From Wuchereria bancrofti (Eukaryota > Nematoda > Chromadorea > Rhabditida > Onchocercidae): a stretch of 64,000 nucleotides of DNA. The stretch is from NCBI GenBank assembly GCA_005281725.1, contig SSBO01000009.1, forward strand, positions 1,050,127 through 1,114,126, in the 5' to 3' direction. The notes under the pieces are model-generated. The model did not search any database. It was not told where the DNA came from and saw only the letters and a program-made list of their open reading frames with translations. Shown piece after piece: positions 27,201 through 40,586 of the stretch. Position numbers and translations under genes: made by a program. Position 1 is the stretch's first letter. Each line of letters starts with the position of its first letter.

Positions 27201-28153
27201 GACATAATCTCATGCTATTAATTGGTAAAAATAATCATTTAGATGCATGATGCTTATTTTGAAGTGAAATAGAACAATCCGATCTAACTTCAATTATAAT
27301 TAGCTTATAACAAGAAAAAAAAATTAGGTACAATTATGTTTGACCTCTGATCCTTACACATAACAAATGTACATAGCAGAGTATGCCATTATATATTTTA
27401 ACGAAATTTAATGCTACTAAAATTTAAACTAGAGACATTTATGGGACATTAAAATGATGAATGCAAATGCATGCATGCATGCATGCATATGTCACTTGTA
27501 TTTCGTGATAAATTAAAATTAAATAAATTAAATGATGAATTACGTGATAAATTAAAGAAGCACATCAATAAAACTTCTGAAAATAGAGCATTAAATAAAT
27601 GAACAATAAACATAAGAAGAAAATATATAAATTTATTTAAACTTTTTAGTAGTTTCAGAGATGCATTCGTAGACTTCTCCATAACCACCTTTTCCCAAAT
27701 ATTTCACTAACTGATATATTCTTGAATTCGTCGAAATCATAAATTTATCTTTCTCTATGGTTACATCATATATCTCATTTTTTTTCTGAAATATTTAATT
27801 AATTAGTGATGATACTTGAACAATTAAACTTAGCAACAAAATCACTGAATTAATATCAAATAATTAATCATTGCAACTATAAATTCTATCAAACAACATT
27901 CTGTAAAATTATCTTTTATTTGTAGACTAATTTTTTTTTTTCTGTATAAATAAGCATATAAAAGTTTATATTTAATAATTCAGCTTACTAAATTCAAAAT
28001 TAACATTATAGTGATGTAAATTTTTGTATTGAACATTGATAAACTGTGTTATCGTTAAGAGAATAATTGAACCTTTTCAGAAGAGTTATTCTTTGCAGTG
28101 AAATTGATATTTTTTTGCTCATCATCAGTTTTCAAACTTCCCATCATTTCCAT
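24275..28153 (-). CDS. Casein kinase 1 superfamily protein kinase, TTBK-like
   Basis: Protein kinase of the CK1/tau-tubulin-kinase group, which is greatly expanded in nematodes. Nine exons: 28153-28073, 27785-27643, 27084-26970, 26652-26483, 26068-25972, 25852-25762, 25696-25616, 25078-24888, 24484-24275, all in phase, 392 residues. Gly-loop GKGGYGEV (58-65), catalytic-pocket Lys80 in YALKRE, Glu92 in NEIEVL, catalytic loop SRDIKPSNFA with Asp171, Lys173 and Asn176, and DFG at 192-194. The activation region has TVFRGTTRYASLRAH, typical of TTBK-like kinases, then GRRDDLESW and LPWK. The tail exon begins EANVKWDDIYDWE, the usual end of worm TTBK-like catalytic domains, followed by about 55 Ser/Thr-rich residues. 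The His of HRD is replaced by Ser; all other key residues remain, so it may still be active. Substrate unknown. Confidence 0.85.
27465..27491. repeat. ATGC tetranucleotide repeat
   Basis: A short run of self-complementary atgc units lies in the second intron of the kinase gene. It could form a hairpin in single strands. No function is claimed. Confidence 0.8.
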
Positions 28154-29470
28154 TTCAAATTTGAATAATTATATTTATTTCCTGCCAACTGTAAAATATT
28201 TTATGAAAAATGCCACCATAAGCAATATGTGAGATTATTTATTAGAACAAAAAATGAATGTGGGAATGAAATAAATAATTTAGTTTTAAAAAATTAAAAA
28301 GAAAAAAAAAACAGGACAAATAAATTTAGTAACATAGTCCATCGATTTGAAAAATTGCTTATTCAAAAAAAAATTAATCAGTACTTTGTTAATTAGTTTC
28401 ACTATTAGTTTTATTAATGCTGAGTAGAACCTCAATAAATTTGATCTTTTTAATGAAAGATTCCAAATGCATATATCTCTTAACTATTCACCCATCGCAA
28501 TTGTGAATCGAAATTGAAATGATAGCGCAAGAATGAACCAACCCTCTACAAATTGATTAAATATAAAAAATGGCTCAATTATTTCGAAATAAACTAATTT
28601 ATAATCTATAAACTATTTTATATGTTTATTTTATGACTGCTGCTTGATTCATTAATTAATTGAAATTTATTAATTTAACTTAAATAAAATGCTCACTTGC
28701 GCGCTTTGTTTACAGTTTGTGAGTATAGCAAAAATTGCAGAATTATTTGTGAAAATGTAACAATCATCTCGAAGCATTCCTAATGATTCGTTGTAGAATA
28801 ATGGAAAATTATCCTTCATTTATACGAATATAAATGTTAAAATATTTTCAGGATAATTTTAATGAGAAAGTAGGATTTGCGTAATGTGTTGGTGATGTAA
28901 TGATAATTTCACGGTTTGATACTAGTGGTTTAGTGGATCGATTGAGATAGTGCTTATTATTTTGCGCTACATTATTTATTATTCGCGGATAACCTAGACG
29001 TTCGGACGTGTGACACGTGGTTGCATCCTACGTATTTGTATGTGTTACATTGGTAGATTAGGTCACATGGGATGTGTAATTTGATAGGACCTCACTTTTT
29101 TAAGCTTAATTTCATCGTAGCACTTTGATCGTACAATTTCTACTTCTAATACTTTAGATATTAGACGCTCTGTTCGTTTATCCGTTAAATGATTTGTTGT
29201 TTGATTCAAAATATGTATCTCCTTGCTCATCTAGAAGTGCAAGCTGCGGTAAATAAGAGAATAAGAGATCATGTAAGAGAATTATTATTGTGAAGTCTTT
29301 TTGCATATGTTTCAAATATCGTAGAATATGTACTGTTATATCGCAGTTAACTCATGAGAACGAATCCCATCGGTTTGCTTTCTTTTCTTAGTCCAATATA
29401 ATGTATACTATTCGATGTACAGATCATATTAGAACGATTATCTAAGTAGCATCATATTTTATTCAACAGC
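28154..29470. other. Divergent promoter region, kinase and swsn-1
   Basis: The kinase (-) and swsn-1 (+) genes start from this 1.3-kb interval, which must carry at least one promoter. The half nearest swsn-1 is richer in CG dinucleotides (around 28975-29030) and contains a CACGTG E-box at 29014-29019. No open reading frame of interest was seen. The assignment is by position only. Confidence 0.5.
29458..29469 (+). promoter_or_regulatory. Probable trans-splice acceptor of swsn-1
   Basis: The sequence tttattcaacag ends one base before the ATG at 29471. A leader of a single nucleotide is characteristic of spliced-leader addition rather than of a promoter-derived 5' end. Confidence 0.45.
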
Positions 29471-32400
29471 ATGTCCAGCAGCAAAGTTGCCGTCCGAAAG
29501 AGGTAATGAAAATACATTTTTGCAACTAATTATTAAAATTACTCTTGTTATTATACTTTCGGATATGTCATTTTCTAGTTGTGTTTGTATCAGTTGTGAC
29601 TTTTTCTCAGTTGATTACTTTTTGGAATCATATATTCAGAATTTTATATAATCAGTGTAGAAATCAATGCGAACCATCTTTAATGCATAGACCTAACATG
29701 CAGCCATTATTCTAACGATAATTTTCAAGGGCATATATAAATTTATATTGGTTTTAGCGGACAGAAACGGAAGCGAGAGGAAGATGATTCCACTTCGATA
29801 CAGGACGAAGAAGATAGTCGAAGCGGACTCACAATGGTTTCAATACCAAAAGGTTCATTACTGTTTGTTTGTTTGTTTATAAGGAAGTAGGGAGTTTTAG
29901 GACCTTTTTTAAGCCTATAAGCAATAAATGACTATGCTCCTGTCTTCTTTTTTCCATTCCATCCTTTTTCATATGGTATTTAGATTGCTTCATTTTGGTG
30001 AGATTTTTAAGAATACAATTTTGAAACTAGTGAGTGTAATGCATTAAGATACAGTGGCAAGTGTCTAACAGATCGACAAGAAAATTTTTTAGTCAGGAAT
30101 GACCAAATGCAATTTTTTGGATTACTCAGCATGCATGCAAGCTTCAGCAAACTTACTCAAGTGCACAGTCTATTATGAATTTAAAATTTTTTCAGGAAAA
30201 GAGAAAGATGTAGAATATTCTGCACCAAAGTCACAAAAATTGACGGATTTGGATGAAGAAGGTATCAAGGAGGGAGAGGTAGTTAACCATTGGCCATTGA
30301 AATTTGGAAAACTAATATTTTGTTATTGTATTAATTAATGACGTTACAATTCCTAGGTAGTATGAGGTTAATATATATATAAGGTTTGAGGCTATTTTCA
30401 TGAAGGTTGAGGTTCATTTACTTTATAACTACTGACTTGGAGTCTTCCATACTTTACATGGTTATAATGAAGCTTCTGTTTACAGAAATAAACTTCCTGT
30501 TACCCAAAAAACAGGAGGGATAATGCTCCAGTTTTTTCGTGTATGTTTCATTCCCTGATTCCAGAATGTCTTCACCATATCAGTTCTACGTGAAAAAAAT
30601 AGGTTAAACAGTTGCTTTTAAAGTTATATAGTAATTTAAAAATATGCGTTTGCAGGATGGTAACGTCATCGAACAGACGCATTATATTATCATACCATCA
30701 TATGCAGCGTGGTTTGATTACAACGCTATTCATCAAATTGAAAAACGTGGAGTACCTGAATTTTTTAATGGACGAAATAAAAGCAAATCACCTGAAGTGT
30801 ATGTCTAAAAGACCGTTTTTTATTCAGAAATTAAATAAGATATCTCACGTTTTACTTGGCTAGTTAAAGTGAAAACTAAAAAATCCAGCCGTTAAAGCTG
30901 TAGCATCTCTAAAAGAAAAAAGATAAAAAACTGAGATTGCTGAGAGTTATTCGAATTTTACACCTTATTTTGTTATAGGTATATGGCTTATCGTAATTTC
31001 ATGATTGATACGTATCGTTTAAATCCTTTTGAATATTTGTCCTCTACGGCATGCCGAAGAAACCTGGGCGGTGATGTATGTTCTATACTGAGGTAACTTT
31101 CTTTTAGGTTTCATTTCTTGTCTTCGACATCAGAATGGCGAGATTTTGCATATTTATTTTTTGTATTTGCTTTATAAAATAGCTAATGTTCTAGGAGTGG
31201 AAGGAAACATTCTCTAAGAATGAATTCCCTACTTCTGTACTTCTGGTCATTCTTGTTTATTTATAAACGAAAGAAATTTTATCAAAATAATGGTTTAATA
31301 AAATAACTTTAATGATAAATGTTTTCAAAATGATCAAATTATTCATCGTTGCAATTTTTTGGTCACTTTTGATTACGATTTAAAATTAGACATTTCACTA
31401 TTATAGAGTGCATTCATTTTTGGAACAGTGGGGTCTTATAAACTACCAAGTTGATTCGGAAGCACGTCCGGCACCAGTAGCACCGCCATGTACTTCTCAT
31501 TTTATGGTACTGGCGGATACACCCATGGGTATTCAGCCTATACAACCAACTCCTAATCTCTCTCAGGTTGTTTTTGACTTTCAAAGTCTTTTCATTACTT
31601 TTTGTTTTTAAATTGATTGAATCATTCAACTGCCCATATTCAATACTCATTTTCAAATAGTTTAATTTCCGATGTTAAACTTTGTCGTAATGGTGAAATC
31701 TTATTTAACAGCGTGTTCCGGGCGCATATATCTTTTTGTACCTGCAGCAGTGGATATATTAGAATATAAAGTTCGCAACAAAAAGTCATTTTTAATTCCA
31801 TGTAATAGTAATTATTAAATGATGTTATTGGAGATGGTGAAGTGGTTTAGTCGTTACATAAAGATTTATCACTTGGTTCAATCTCTGATAAAACTCTGTG
31901 ATGACAAAATCGCGGTCTGTTCAGAGCGATTATGATTGATAATGCGTTTTTATTCGTACGAACACTGAGGGTCCAGATCAGAGAATTTTTAACCGTTACA
32001 TTCTACCTATTATAAAAATCATCAGGAGTTGACTACTGTTAAATGATTTTGAATGTTCGATTTCACGAAGTTTTTCAGAATGATGAAGTTAAAAAAGAAA
32101 AGGAGAAGAAAGAAAAAGATAAGGAAAAGGATGATGAAAGTACAAAAGACGAGGGTAATGTGACGGTAAAGATTGAAAAGTTAGGTGATGCTGGCTTAAA
32201 AACCGATATGTATGCAAAACACCTTGCCACGATGAAGGTTGGTGATCTTTTACTGTTTAAATATTGCAAATGCTTATTTCAAAAGATTTACCTTCCGTGT
32301 GATAAAGTAGTTGTCTCATGTAAAGATTATTAGAAAAGAAACCTCTCTGAGAGTTGTTCAGTAGCAACGATTTTTTACGTATTCATTACAATTTATTAAT

Positions 32401-35400
32401 ATATTCTTGTTCAATGTTGATTTCATTTATCATTTTTTCAAGAAAGAATTACAGATGCGAGGAGCTGCTCCGAACAGAGATTGGACTGATCAAGAAACGC
32501 TTTTACTGCTGGAAGGTTTAGAAATGTTCAAGGATGACTGGAATAAAGTATAAAATTTGTGGATTTATAAAGGAAGTGGTATTATCAGTTAGGAATATAG
32601 CTTCCTTATTTCTACGTTTCAGTTTCATTCACTCCTGTAATTATTTGAATTATTGTTAAAATATTAACTCTTTCATCTCCCTTATTTTAACAATATTTTG
32701 TTCTTTATATATAGTTTTTTAGGTTGCTGATCATGTTGGATCCCGCACACAAGATGAATGCATCATGCGGTTCTTGCAGTTGCCCATTCAGGATCCGTAC
32801 CTGGAAGAAGGAGGTGCCGAAGCTGAAATTTTAGGTCAACGATTCTGTTATTTTATCATTAATTTTATAAAGTTTCACCCTAATGAAACGTACTTAATGA
32901 AATCAAGTGCAATAATGTAATGTATTTTAGGTCCTTTAGCGTACCAACCAATGGCATTCAGCCAAGCGGGTAACCCAATAATGTCGACGGTAGCATTTCT
33001 GGCATCTGTTGTCGATCCTCGAGTTGCATCCAAAGCTGCAAAAGCAGCATTAGGTGCTGCCTAAAAATATTTCTTTTTGTTTAAATCAATATCTATTTTT
33101 GATCAATTTTGTCAGTTGCTGCTTCCTTGTACTCACCATAAAATATATAATTTTAATACGTCTTTACAGAATATTACTTACATTCTATGTTCAGTCTAGG
33201 AAAAATGTTTTGGAATGAGATGTAGTTTGATTATATCTCCTAATGTTTTATTTTTTTTCAAAAATTTTGGAGGACTTACATTTAAATACGCTTGTTTGCA
33301 GAAGAATTTGCGAAGATGAAAGAGGAAGTGCCTCCACTGGTTGCCGAAGCACATGCCCTCAACGTAGAAGCAGCATCAGCAGGTGGTAAGATTGATGGTA
33401 GTGCTGGTCTGAGTGTTTCTGGAATTGCTGACGACAAAAGTACGTTTTTTGTTTTTGGGTTTTTTAAGGAAAAATTGATTGTTTTGAGATTATTAGATTT
33501 ATATATTTTGTGAATTCTTGTTTTTCTTTTAGCTGACAAAGATAAGGGACCAGAACCAATGGATACTCAGTCTGAAGAAATGAAAAGTTGTTCTTCAGCA
33601 GAAGGAAACAAAGATGCAGGCGAATCAAATGATAGACAGAAAGAAAATAATAAAAGTAAAGTTTCCGAAACAGTACAGGCAGCAGCTGCCGCAGCACTTG
33701 CTGCAGCCGCGGTGAAAGCTAAGGTTAGTTTAAGAAAAAACTTCGGGAAATAAGCTTTCTAGTTATAATTAATAGTATTATAAAGAAACATTCCATCTAC
33801 TATTTTCCTAGAAAAGGGCAAAGGTTTTACAGAAATTTTCTGGGTAATGCAAATGCAGCATTGAGGTAGAGTAACCAAAAGAGGTGGATTATTACTAATT
33901 TTTTTGTTTATCAAACATTAACTACAGTCGTCTTTCTGATTGCTGTAATTATCATGCTAAGTCCTACTCTTCTTATTAGAACCGAACTGTCTTGGCTGCA
34001 AGCACTGTTTGGACGCTTAAGCTGAAGCAATTAAAATGTAAGGAATAAAATATTTCATATAGTTTTCAATATTACTGATTTTTAGCATCTAGCTGCGATA
34101 GAAGAAAGACGCATCAAATCACTAGTTGCTCAGTTAGTCGAAACACAAATGAAAAAGCTGGAAATGAAGTTACGTCACTTTGATGAACTTGAAGCAATAA
34201 TGGATAAAGAACGAGAGGCGGTAAGTAGATCTTTTGGAATTGCTCTGAGTTCGACATAAATTGATTTTGGTTTAGTTTTGATTTGAAGTTGCTTGGATCT
34301 ATCTGGATCTATAACCGCGTATCATTTGCAGCTTGAATATCAACGACAACAACTAATTCTGGAACGACAATCTTTTCATATGGATCAGTTACGTTATCTT
34401 GAACAACGTGCTAAACATGAAGCCCAATCAAAGCTTGTCGCTGGTGGTAAATTTTCAGTTTTTCAAAGCCCATCAAGCCATTGGCCGTAACTCATGTTAA
34501 TGAGCATGGAGTCACTTTGGATCTTCCCTCAGTCAAAGATACTGAAATGTAGCGGCACTCCTTGTTATTTATTTCAGTCGAAAAATAATTCCAGCTTTTT
34601 AAAATATATTTCAACTTTGTTAATAACTACACATGAAGACTTGTGTAGTAGAATTGTAGGTCAGCTACCGCCAAGTTTACCACCTGGCTTTGAAGTTAGT
34701 GGTCCGCCTCAGCCGCAGCAGCAAGTACAAGTACCTGCACATTCAGTGGGTGTTTCAACATCCTCTGTGTCATCCAGTTGTCCACCAGCTGTAGGTCTAT
34801 CATCAATGCAAGCACAAGTGTCCCATGATAGTGGTTTGTTTTTTACTATTAATTTATACCAGGACCACCGAGGTTGAAAGGGAAAATTTAATTTCAGTGT
34901 TTTTTTTTTTTAATGTAACACAATTGCATACAAGTTACTACAGTGTAAATCTGAACTTATCTGATTCATCTACCAATTTTGGTTTAATAAGCATTACTTT
35001 GATCATAATTTAATTTTACTTTTGTTATTCCTTTATTTCTCATTTTTTTTAGGTCAAAAAATGGATACCTCAGAGACGTCAACGACTGCAGTATCCGTTG
35101 CTATACCTCAAGTGTCACAGGCACTTGTTCCAGCTTCCTCTGTGGTGACGCAACCAAACATTACGACTGCATCACTGCAAACAAATATAAGCGCAGTGCC
35201 CCCGCCTCAGTCAAGTATGACTGTTGGACCACCACAGCCAAGCATGACTGTAGTACCACCACCACAACCAGGTATGTCTGCTGTACCATCACAATCAAAC
35301 ATGGCTGCAATACCAACGCAGGTACAACAACAACAGCACTCACAAGCCCAACAACATCCACAAACCCAGCAACCGCCACAACCTACCCAAACTATACAGC

Positions 35401-36436
35401 CTCCACCTCAGCAAGCAACCTCAACAACTGGTACTATGAATGTCCCTCAAGTCATGACTGTACAGCAGCAACAGCATTTGCCACCACCACCACAGCAGCA
35501 ACAGGCACCACCACCTCAGCAACAATATCAGCAAGCACCAGTTCCACCTCAGCAACAACCACAACTTCAACAGCAACCTTATCCTCCCCAAGGTGGTTAT
35601 CAGCCGCAGCAGCAGTATGCACAATATGCGCAGAACACTTCGCCACAACAGTATCCACCGCAAGGTTTATTCAGTTTAATTTAGTTTTAATCAATTTTGA
35701 TTTATGAATATGGGCATAAATACCTAACTTCAGGCATTATTTTTGAATTATTTCTCTATTTATTTATATTGATGAAACGTTTTAGGTTATCAAAATGCGC
35801 CATCACAGGGATACTATGGGCAGCCTGGAACTCGACCGCCTTATCCGCAACAGTATGCACAGCGACCGTCTTATCAACAGCCAATGCAGGTAGATTTTTT
35901 AAATTATTTAAACGTTTTTGATGACATTCACACTTCTTATCTATGAAGAATACATTCGCATACCGTAAATGATTTTAAAATAATTGAATAATTACTATAT
36001 TTTATAATCTTGCTTTGATTGCTATGTTATTACATGAGATAGATTGGAATATGTTGGAGTCTTAAATTTCAGGCCTATGGTCAACCAGTGCGGCCAAGTT
36101 TCCCGCCGACGTCAGTGGCAGCTCCTCCACCAGGTCAAAGTTATGGTTATCCTCAAGGCTATCCACCACAAGGCCCACAGGTAAAATTCAAGATAAGGAC
36201 CAATACAGTAATGAATCATTCCACAAAAATAGTGTTGCACTATTAACATTAATTGATGAGGACTTCTGGTTTTCTAAAGTTTTGTCATATTTCCAATTTT
36301 GTAGTATGCACCACCCGGTGGTTATGCGCATCCGCAAGGACAACAAGCACCTCCGCCAACTTCAATGCCTCAACCAGTAGAATCTTCGGATGCTGCTACG
36401 CCACCTATGCACCAGGGAACGCCATCGAATCAATAA
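29471..36436 (+). CDS. swsn-1: SWI/SNF chromatin-remodelling core subunit SWSN-1 (SMARCC/BAF155-170)
   Basis: Scaffold subunit of the SWI/SNF (BAF) nucleosome remodeller in the nucleus. Nineteen exons, all in phase: 29471-29502, 29758-29852, 30196-30278, 30656-30798, 30979-31092, 31407-31566, 32079-32237, 32455-32547, 32723-32834, 32931-33053, 33302-33439, 33533-33723, 34086-34220, 34332-34446, 34660-34830, 35053-35664, 35786-35889, 36073-36180, 36305-36436, giving 939 residues. A basic/acidic head ([10 protein letters not shown]) precedes a SWIRM domain (about 71-165, [14 protein letters not shown] to GLINYQVD). Then come a Lys/Glu-rich linker, a SANT domain (about 270-320, [33 protein letters not shown]), the conserved IQDPYLE and [13 protein letters not shown] segments, a coiled coil (about 482-560) and a long Gln/Pro/Tyr-rich tail. 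The order SWIRM-SANT-coiled coil is diagnostic of the family. The Q/P-rich tail, about 310 residues, is low-complexity. Confidence 0.95.
31835..31885 (+). other. Pol III A-box/B-box pair (possible tRNA-derived SINE remnant)
   Basis: Within the sixth intron of swsn-1, TGGTGAAGTGG at 31835-31845 fits the internal A box of a tRNA. GGTTCAATCTC at 31875-31885 fits most of the B box, and the 40-base offset is that of a tRNA. The arms of a tRNA do not pair (acceptor and T stems are mismatched), so this is not a working tRNA. A decayed tRNA-derived SINE or chance is possible. Confidence 0.3.
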
Positions 36437-37813
36437 TAAATCGGTGTTTTGAAATTTGGTTTTTTTTCCATAAAATGGTCATTAAATTTGTATGATTTTT
36501 ATCAGAGGTGTTTTGTAGTGCGATATTGTTTTAGTTGATATAAATCAACAAATCAGATAATCAAGTTCAAATTAAAAATTTTGTGTACCAAACTTTATCA
36601 GGTGATAGGTTCAGTTGTAATTTGGGACTGTTCTGGAAAACCCACTATAATGTTTAAAATATATTATTATTACTATTATTATAATTAGTTGACACCATAT
36701 ATATTGGACGGTCGGATGAATTATGTTAGGTGAATCCGGTTTGAATATCATAAGGATTTTGTCCGACTTTTCAATAGAAAGTAAGTAATACCACTCTATT
36801 TGATTTTTCAATTCACATTGTGTCGTAACTCATTGCCATTATTTGATATTATTTTTTCCTTCAGTTGTTGCTTTGGAATTTATTATGTTGATCTGTTGAT
36901 TGTTGTAGGATATTATTGGCAGGTAGGTGCTTGACTCGCTGAAGTGTCTAAATACTAAACAATTTTGTAGCAGTTTTACTCCACTGCTAAGACAATTTGA
37001 AAATTAGCAAGAGTAGAAGACCACCGGTGAGAAATTCTCAAATAATTAATTATAAATTATTTATTAGCTGAATAATTTTTGATTAGATATTGATATATAG
37101 TTTGAGTGAATGCTAAGCTTGTCATCTTGATTGTTGTTATGAGTCATTGTATGCTACGGAGGAAAGAAGGCAACGAAATCTTGGAATTGAGCTTTTTTAA
37201 GTTATAACTTTAAAAGTATTTTAAACATTATTCGTTTTGCAAAGAATTCTTTCAGTTTGTATGTATTTGTCAAAAATAAAATTTTTTTCTCAATTTGTGT
37301 TATAATTTTTCAACGTACTAATTTATGCGTTACAATGTGGATGGTATTGCTGTTCCGATCCTATAACAGATTGAAATCCTTATCAAAGTTTTGGTTTTTG
37401 ATCCACTAAGGTGGGGTTTGGCATGGATTGCTTTGGTTTCCTCAGTTCGTCTACAGCTTTTTAATTTTTTTTCTTTGTCCTGCCAACTTATCTGGTGAGA
37501 ATAGCGAGATTGGGAAAAGTTGGACTTACCTATAGACAATTGAGTTATTGAGAAATGATATTCCATTAATATGAAGTGTTTAAATATATTTTATCAAAAC
37601 ATAAATTTATCTCTTCGGCTAAATTCCTTAGTGCAATTAATCAGAGGTATATTTGAATTTGTGAGGTTTTTTTTTTTCTTTTTTTTTTTTTTTGAAGTGA
37701 TCATCTTGAGGATTTATTGTAAATAATTTATTGATGAAAATCACAAACGATCTTCCTGCATTCAGATTCTTGAATTTCAAAATTATGGAATCTATTCTGA
37801 ATAAATCGAAAAA
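36437..37813. other. Intergenic region between swsn-1 and SLD5
   Basis: AT-rich sequence between two + genes. An AATAAA at 36435-36440 overlaps the swsn-1 stop codon. T-rich tracts lie near 37665-37700, and a cattcag acceptor at about 37764 lies 50 bases before the SLD5 start. The open frames on the minus strand here (36611-36811, 37330-37566) lack splice framing and family signal. The 1.4-kb gap is long for an operon. Confidence 0.5.
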
Positions 37814-39512
37814 ATGACTGGACGGTTTTCAATGGAGGAAGAGGATGACTGTAATATTACGATGTCAGCAGTGAACGAGTTAAGATTATCATCAGAGAGT
37901 CAAATAGCTAATACAATGGATGAAAGTGAAACTATGAATGATAATGATGATGAATCAATTACACCATCACAACTTGTCAAAGAAATTACAATTGCATGGC
38001 AAAATGAAATTTGTGCACCGCGATTATTGCCACATATGTAGGTTAATAGATATGTCACAATATGTCATATTGTACATGAGAAAATATTTCATCAGTTTAT
38101 TTTAATTATATATAATTCATTAAACTCAATAATTAAAGCATTTTATTTGTGTTGAGAAAAAAATTATGAAAGAAAAAAAATTTATTCTACATAAAAGATA
38201 TATTAAGATTTCTTCTTTTTCAGCGAAACTATTGTTGATTTAATGATTGATCAATTAGAATCTATGGAAGAGAATTTTAGCAAATGCAAGGATCATACTT
38301 CATTGAAAATTATTCTGCATAAGATGGAAGTACAACGCTTGGCTTACATAATCAATGAGTATATTAGAGCACGATTAAAAAAGGTTACAGTTTGTTGAAA
38401 TTTAAATTTGAAGAAATTATCGAAAGATTTATAATTGATTTATAATTAAAGGTTAAATAATTAGTGAATGTTAACTTAGGATTTCCACGGTACTTTATTA
38501 ACTGAAATGCTGAGTTTATGTGAATTGCAATGTGAATACACAGTGATGTTGATTGCAGGATTTCCTATCACTGAAATTAAAGCACTGACGGGTAAATTAC
38601 TCAGGGTGACAAATTTAGTGGGAAAACTGTAAATGAGAAGAAATGAAACTGATCTAACTCAAAAATAATGTCACATAGCAGAATTCTATCTGTAGGATTT
38701 TTAGCTAATAAGAGAAGTATATAATTGAAAATTTTTTCTTTAAAATTTATCCTGTTGCATTGCTAAACAAAAAATATTAGAAATTTTGCTATCTTCCAGA
38801 TTGAAAAAGATGTTGAAGTACTACAGAATGAGGATATTGAAAGAGAAAAGACAAATGCACCACGTTTGCTTAGTTCAGCTGAAAGGGTTTTTGCTGAGCG
38901 GTATAATTTACTATTCTTTTTATCATAGGTTTAATAAAATTTTACAATTTTCAATACATATTACATTTCATTTTATTTTATTTTTTCTCATTTTCCCTTT
39001 ATTGTTAGGTGATAATTCATCCAATGTTGCATAATGATATTTCAGTGAATGTGTTAATTATAAGAAATATTTTGATTGAGACGATTAAGTCAGATTAACT
39101 ATTTTTGTGCTAAATTGTTCATCAAGAGAAATCTTTATTCAGTTAGTCGGCATACTTATCAAATATTAAATGAATGGATTAGCTTACTGCTTTTGATTTT
39201 TTGAAAATTCTAAGACATTATTGATATTTTTGGAATTGCAGTTATGAGCTTATCAAACGTCATTTAATGGAAACGAATTTTCTGGAACGAATACCACCAG
39301 CACTACAACGTCTTCCGACTACTGCACTTGATATGTCTGCTGAACGAGTAATTGTTGAAGTGACTAATGATCAACAGGAACAGGTAATAATTCCCGAAAT
39401 GACTGATATGTTATCAGATCGAACTATTGATTTGCTACCCGGTTCCATTCATTTCATTCCGTATCCATCTATAGCTAATCTTCTAGAAGCTAACAAAGTT
39501 CGTTTACTGTAA
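37814..39512 (+). CDS. sld-5: GINS complex subunit SLD5 (GINS4)
   Basis: Subunit of the GINS complex, which joins CDC45 and MCM2-7 to form the replicative helicase and is required to start and move replication forks. Four exons, 37814-38037, 38224-38383, 38800-38900 and 39242-39512, join in phase to 251 residues, close to the family's usual 220-250. The acidic head is followed by the alpha-helical A domain (QLVKEITIAWQNEICAPRLLP, then IDQLESMEENF and RLAYIINEYIRARLKKIEKD). After it come a TNAPRLLSSAE segment, YELIKRHLMETNFLERIPPA, and the small beta-rich B domain ending DLLPGSIHFIPYPSIANLL-EANKVRLL. The helix with MEENF and the R-x-x-YI-x-x-Y-x-R-x-R-L-x-K-I-E pattern are SLD5 hallmarks. No frameshift or missing block is seen. 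Confidence 0.92.
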
Positions 39513-39702
39513 TACATCACTTCCCCTAGCTTTTTTTTTTATTTTATTTTAGCATAAGATATAGCTTCTGTGATGTAAATCACTAAATTTTCCTCTTATG
39601 CTACTCGCACCTTCTCATTTCCGTTTACAGTTCTTAGTGACCAAATACTTTTTTTACATACTTTTTCTTTTTTGTTTCTTGTTGCGTAAACATTATCCAG
39701 TG

Positions 39703-39708
39703 AATAAA
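39703..39708 (+). terminator. Candidate poly(A) signal of SLD5
   Basis: AATAAA lies about 190 bases past the SLD5 stop codon, in the only clear canonical context downstream of the gene. Confidence 0.4.
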
Positions 39709-40580
39709 GCAAATGCAGTGTGAAAATTCCTATCAAATGATATGTACCTTCCTTGTTGTCTTTCATTATTCATGTATTTTTTTTTTCCTTTATCACCATG
39801 TAATTTAGATGTGATCTCTTTGTTACTTTAATCATCACTTCATTCAATGATAGTAACATTCTGCAAGTCTTATTTCATCCCATTTCATTAATGCACAGAA
39901 ACAAGAATTCAAAGAATTTTTATTGGGATCGAAGCATTTCGACAAAACTATAAGTAATTGGGGATCATACGAGTAATTTTGATAAATGTTTGTTATGAGT
40001 GATGAAGGAATGAATGTGGAATAGGAATTAACCAAAGCAATAATGAATTAAATGATTTTTATACTAATTTTAATCACCATATATCTTTCTTCTTTGAGGC
40101 CTATTACAACAGGTTTATGTACGAAATTGAAAGTTGACCAACAGATTTTAAAATGACTTCAAATAACAAAAATGTTGTAAAAACTGGCTGAGAGATCGTA
40201 GTTGATTGTTAAACTATCTCACGAAATATGTATGATTCATCATTTAACTATTCCTTAATCATCTTTTACTAAAACGAACAAAACAGTGATTGGATGGCAC
40301 ATGAAAATACACGTGTAGATGATCATATATAGCGAAATTATAATAATAAAAAGTAATTTGAAGTGGAGTTCCATGCAAGTAATTTTCTCAAATATGATGA
40401 TTCTCAAAAATCTTTCAATTTTTCTTTCTCTTGGAGAAATGAATTCTTGAAAACGGAGATTGTTGAAGGTTTTCAAAAAAAAAAGAATTTCATTCCTAAT
40501 CGGGTGTTTTTTTTTTTTCTTTTTTTGAAATTTTGTGCCTATGACGGTAAAAACTCTATGAAAGCCAATTTCTTATTTTT

Positions 40581-40586
40581 TTTATT
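40581..40586 (-). terminator. Candidate poly(A) signal of serine palmitoyltransferase gene
   Basis: AATAAA on the minus strand, about 78 bases past the stop codon at 40664. The surrounding A/T tract makes chance occurrence possible. Confidence 0.35.

Noticed and set aside
31828..31895. A tRNA gene
   Set aside because: A and B boxes are present but the acceptor and T stems do not pair and no clear anticodon arm forms; kept only as a possible SINE remnant.
35161..35663. Long minus-strand open frames rich in Val, Leu and Ala
   Set aside because: They are antisense to the Gln/Pro-rich exon of swsn-1; CAA/CCA triplets keep the other strand free of stops.
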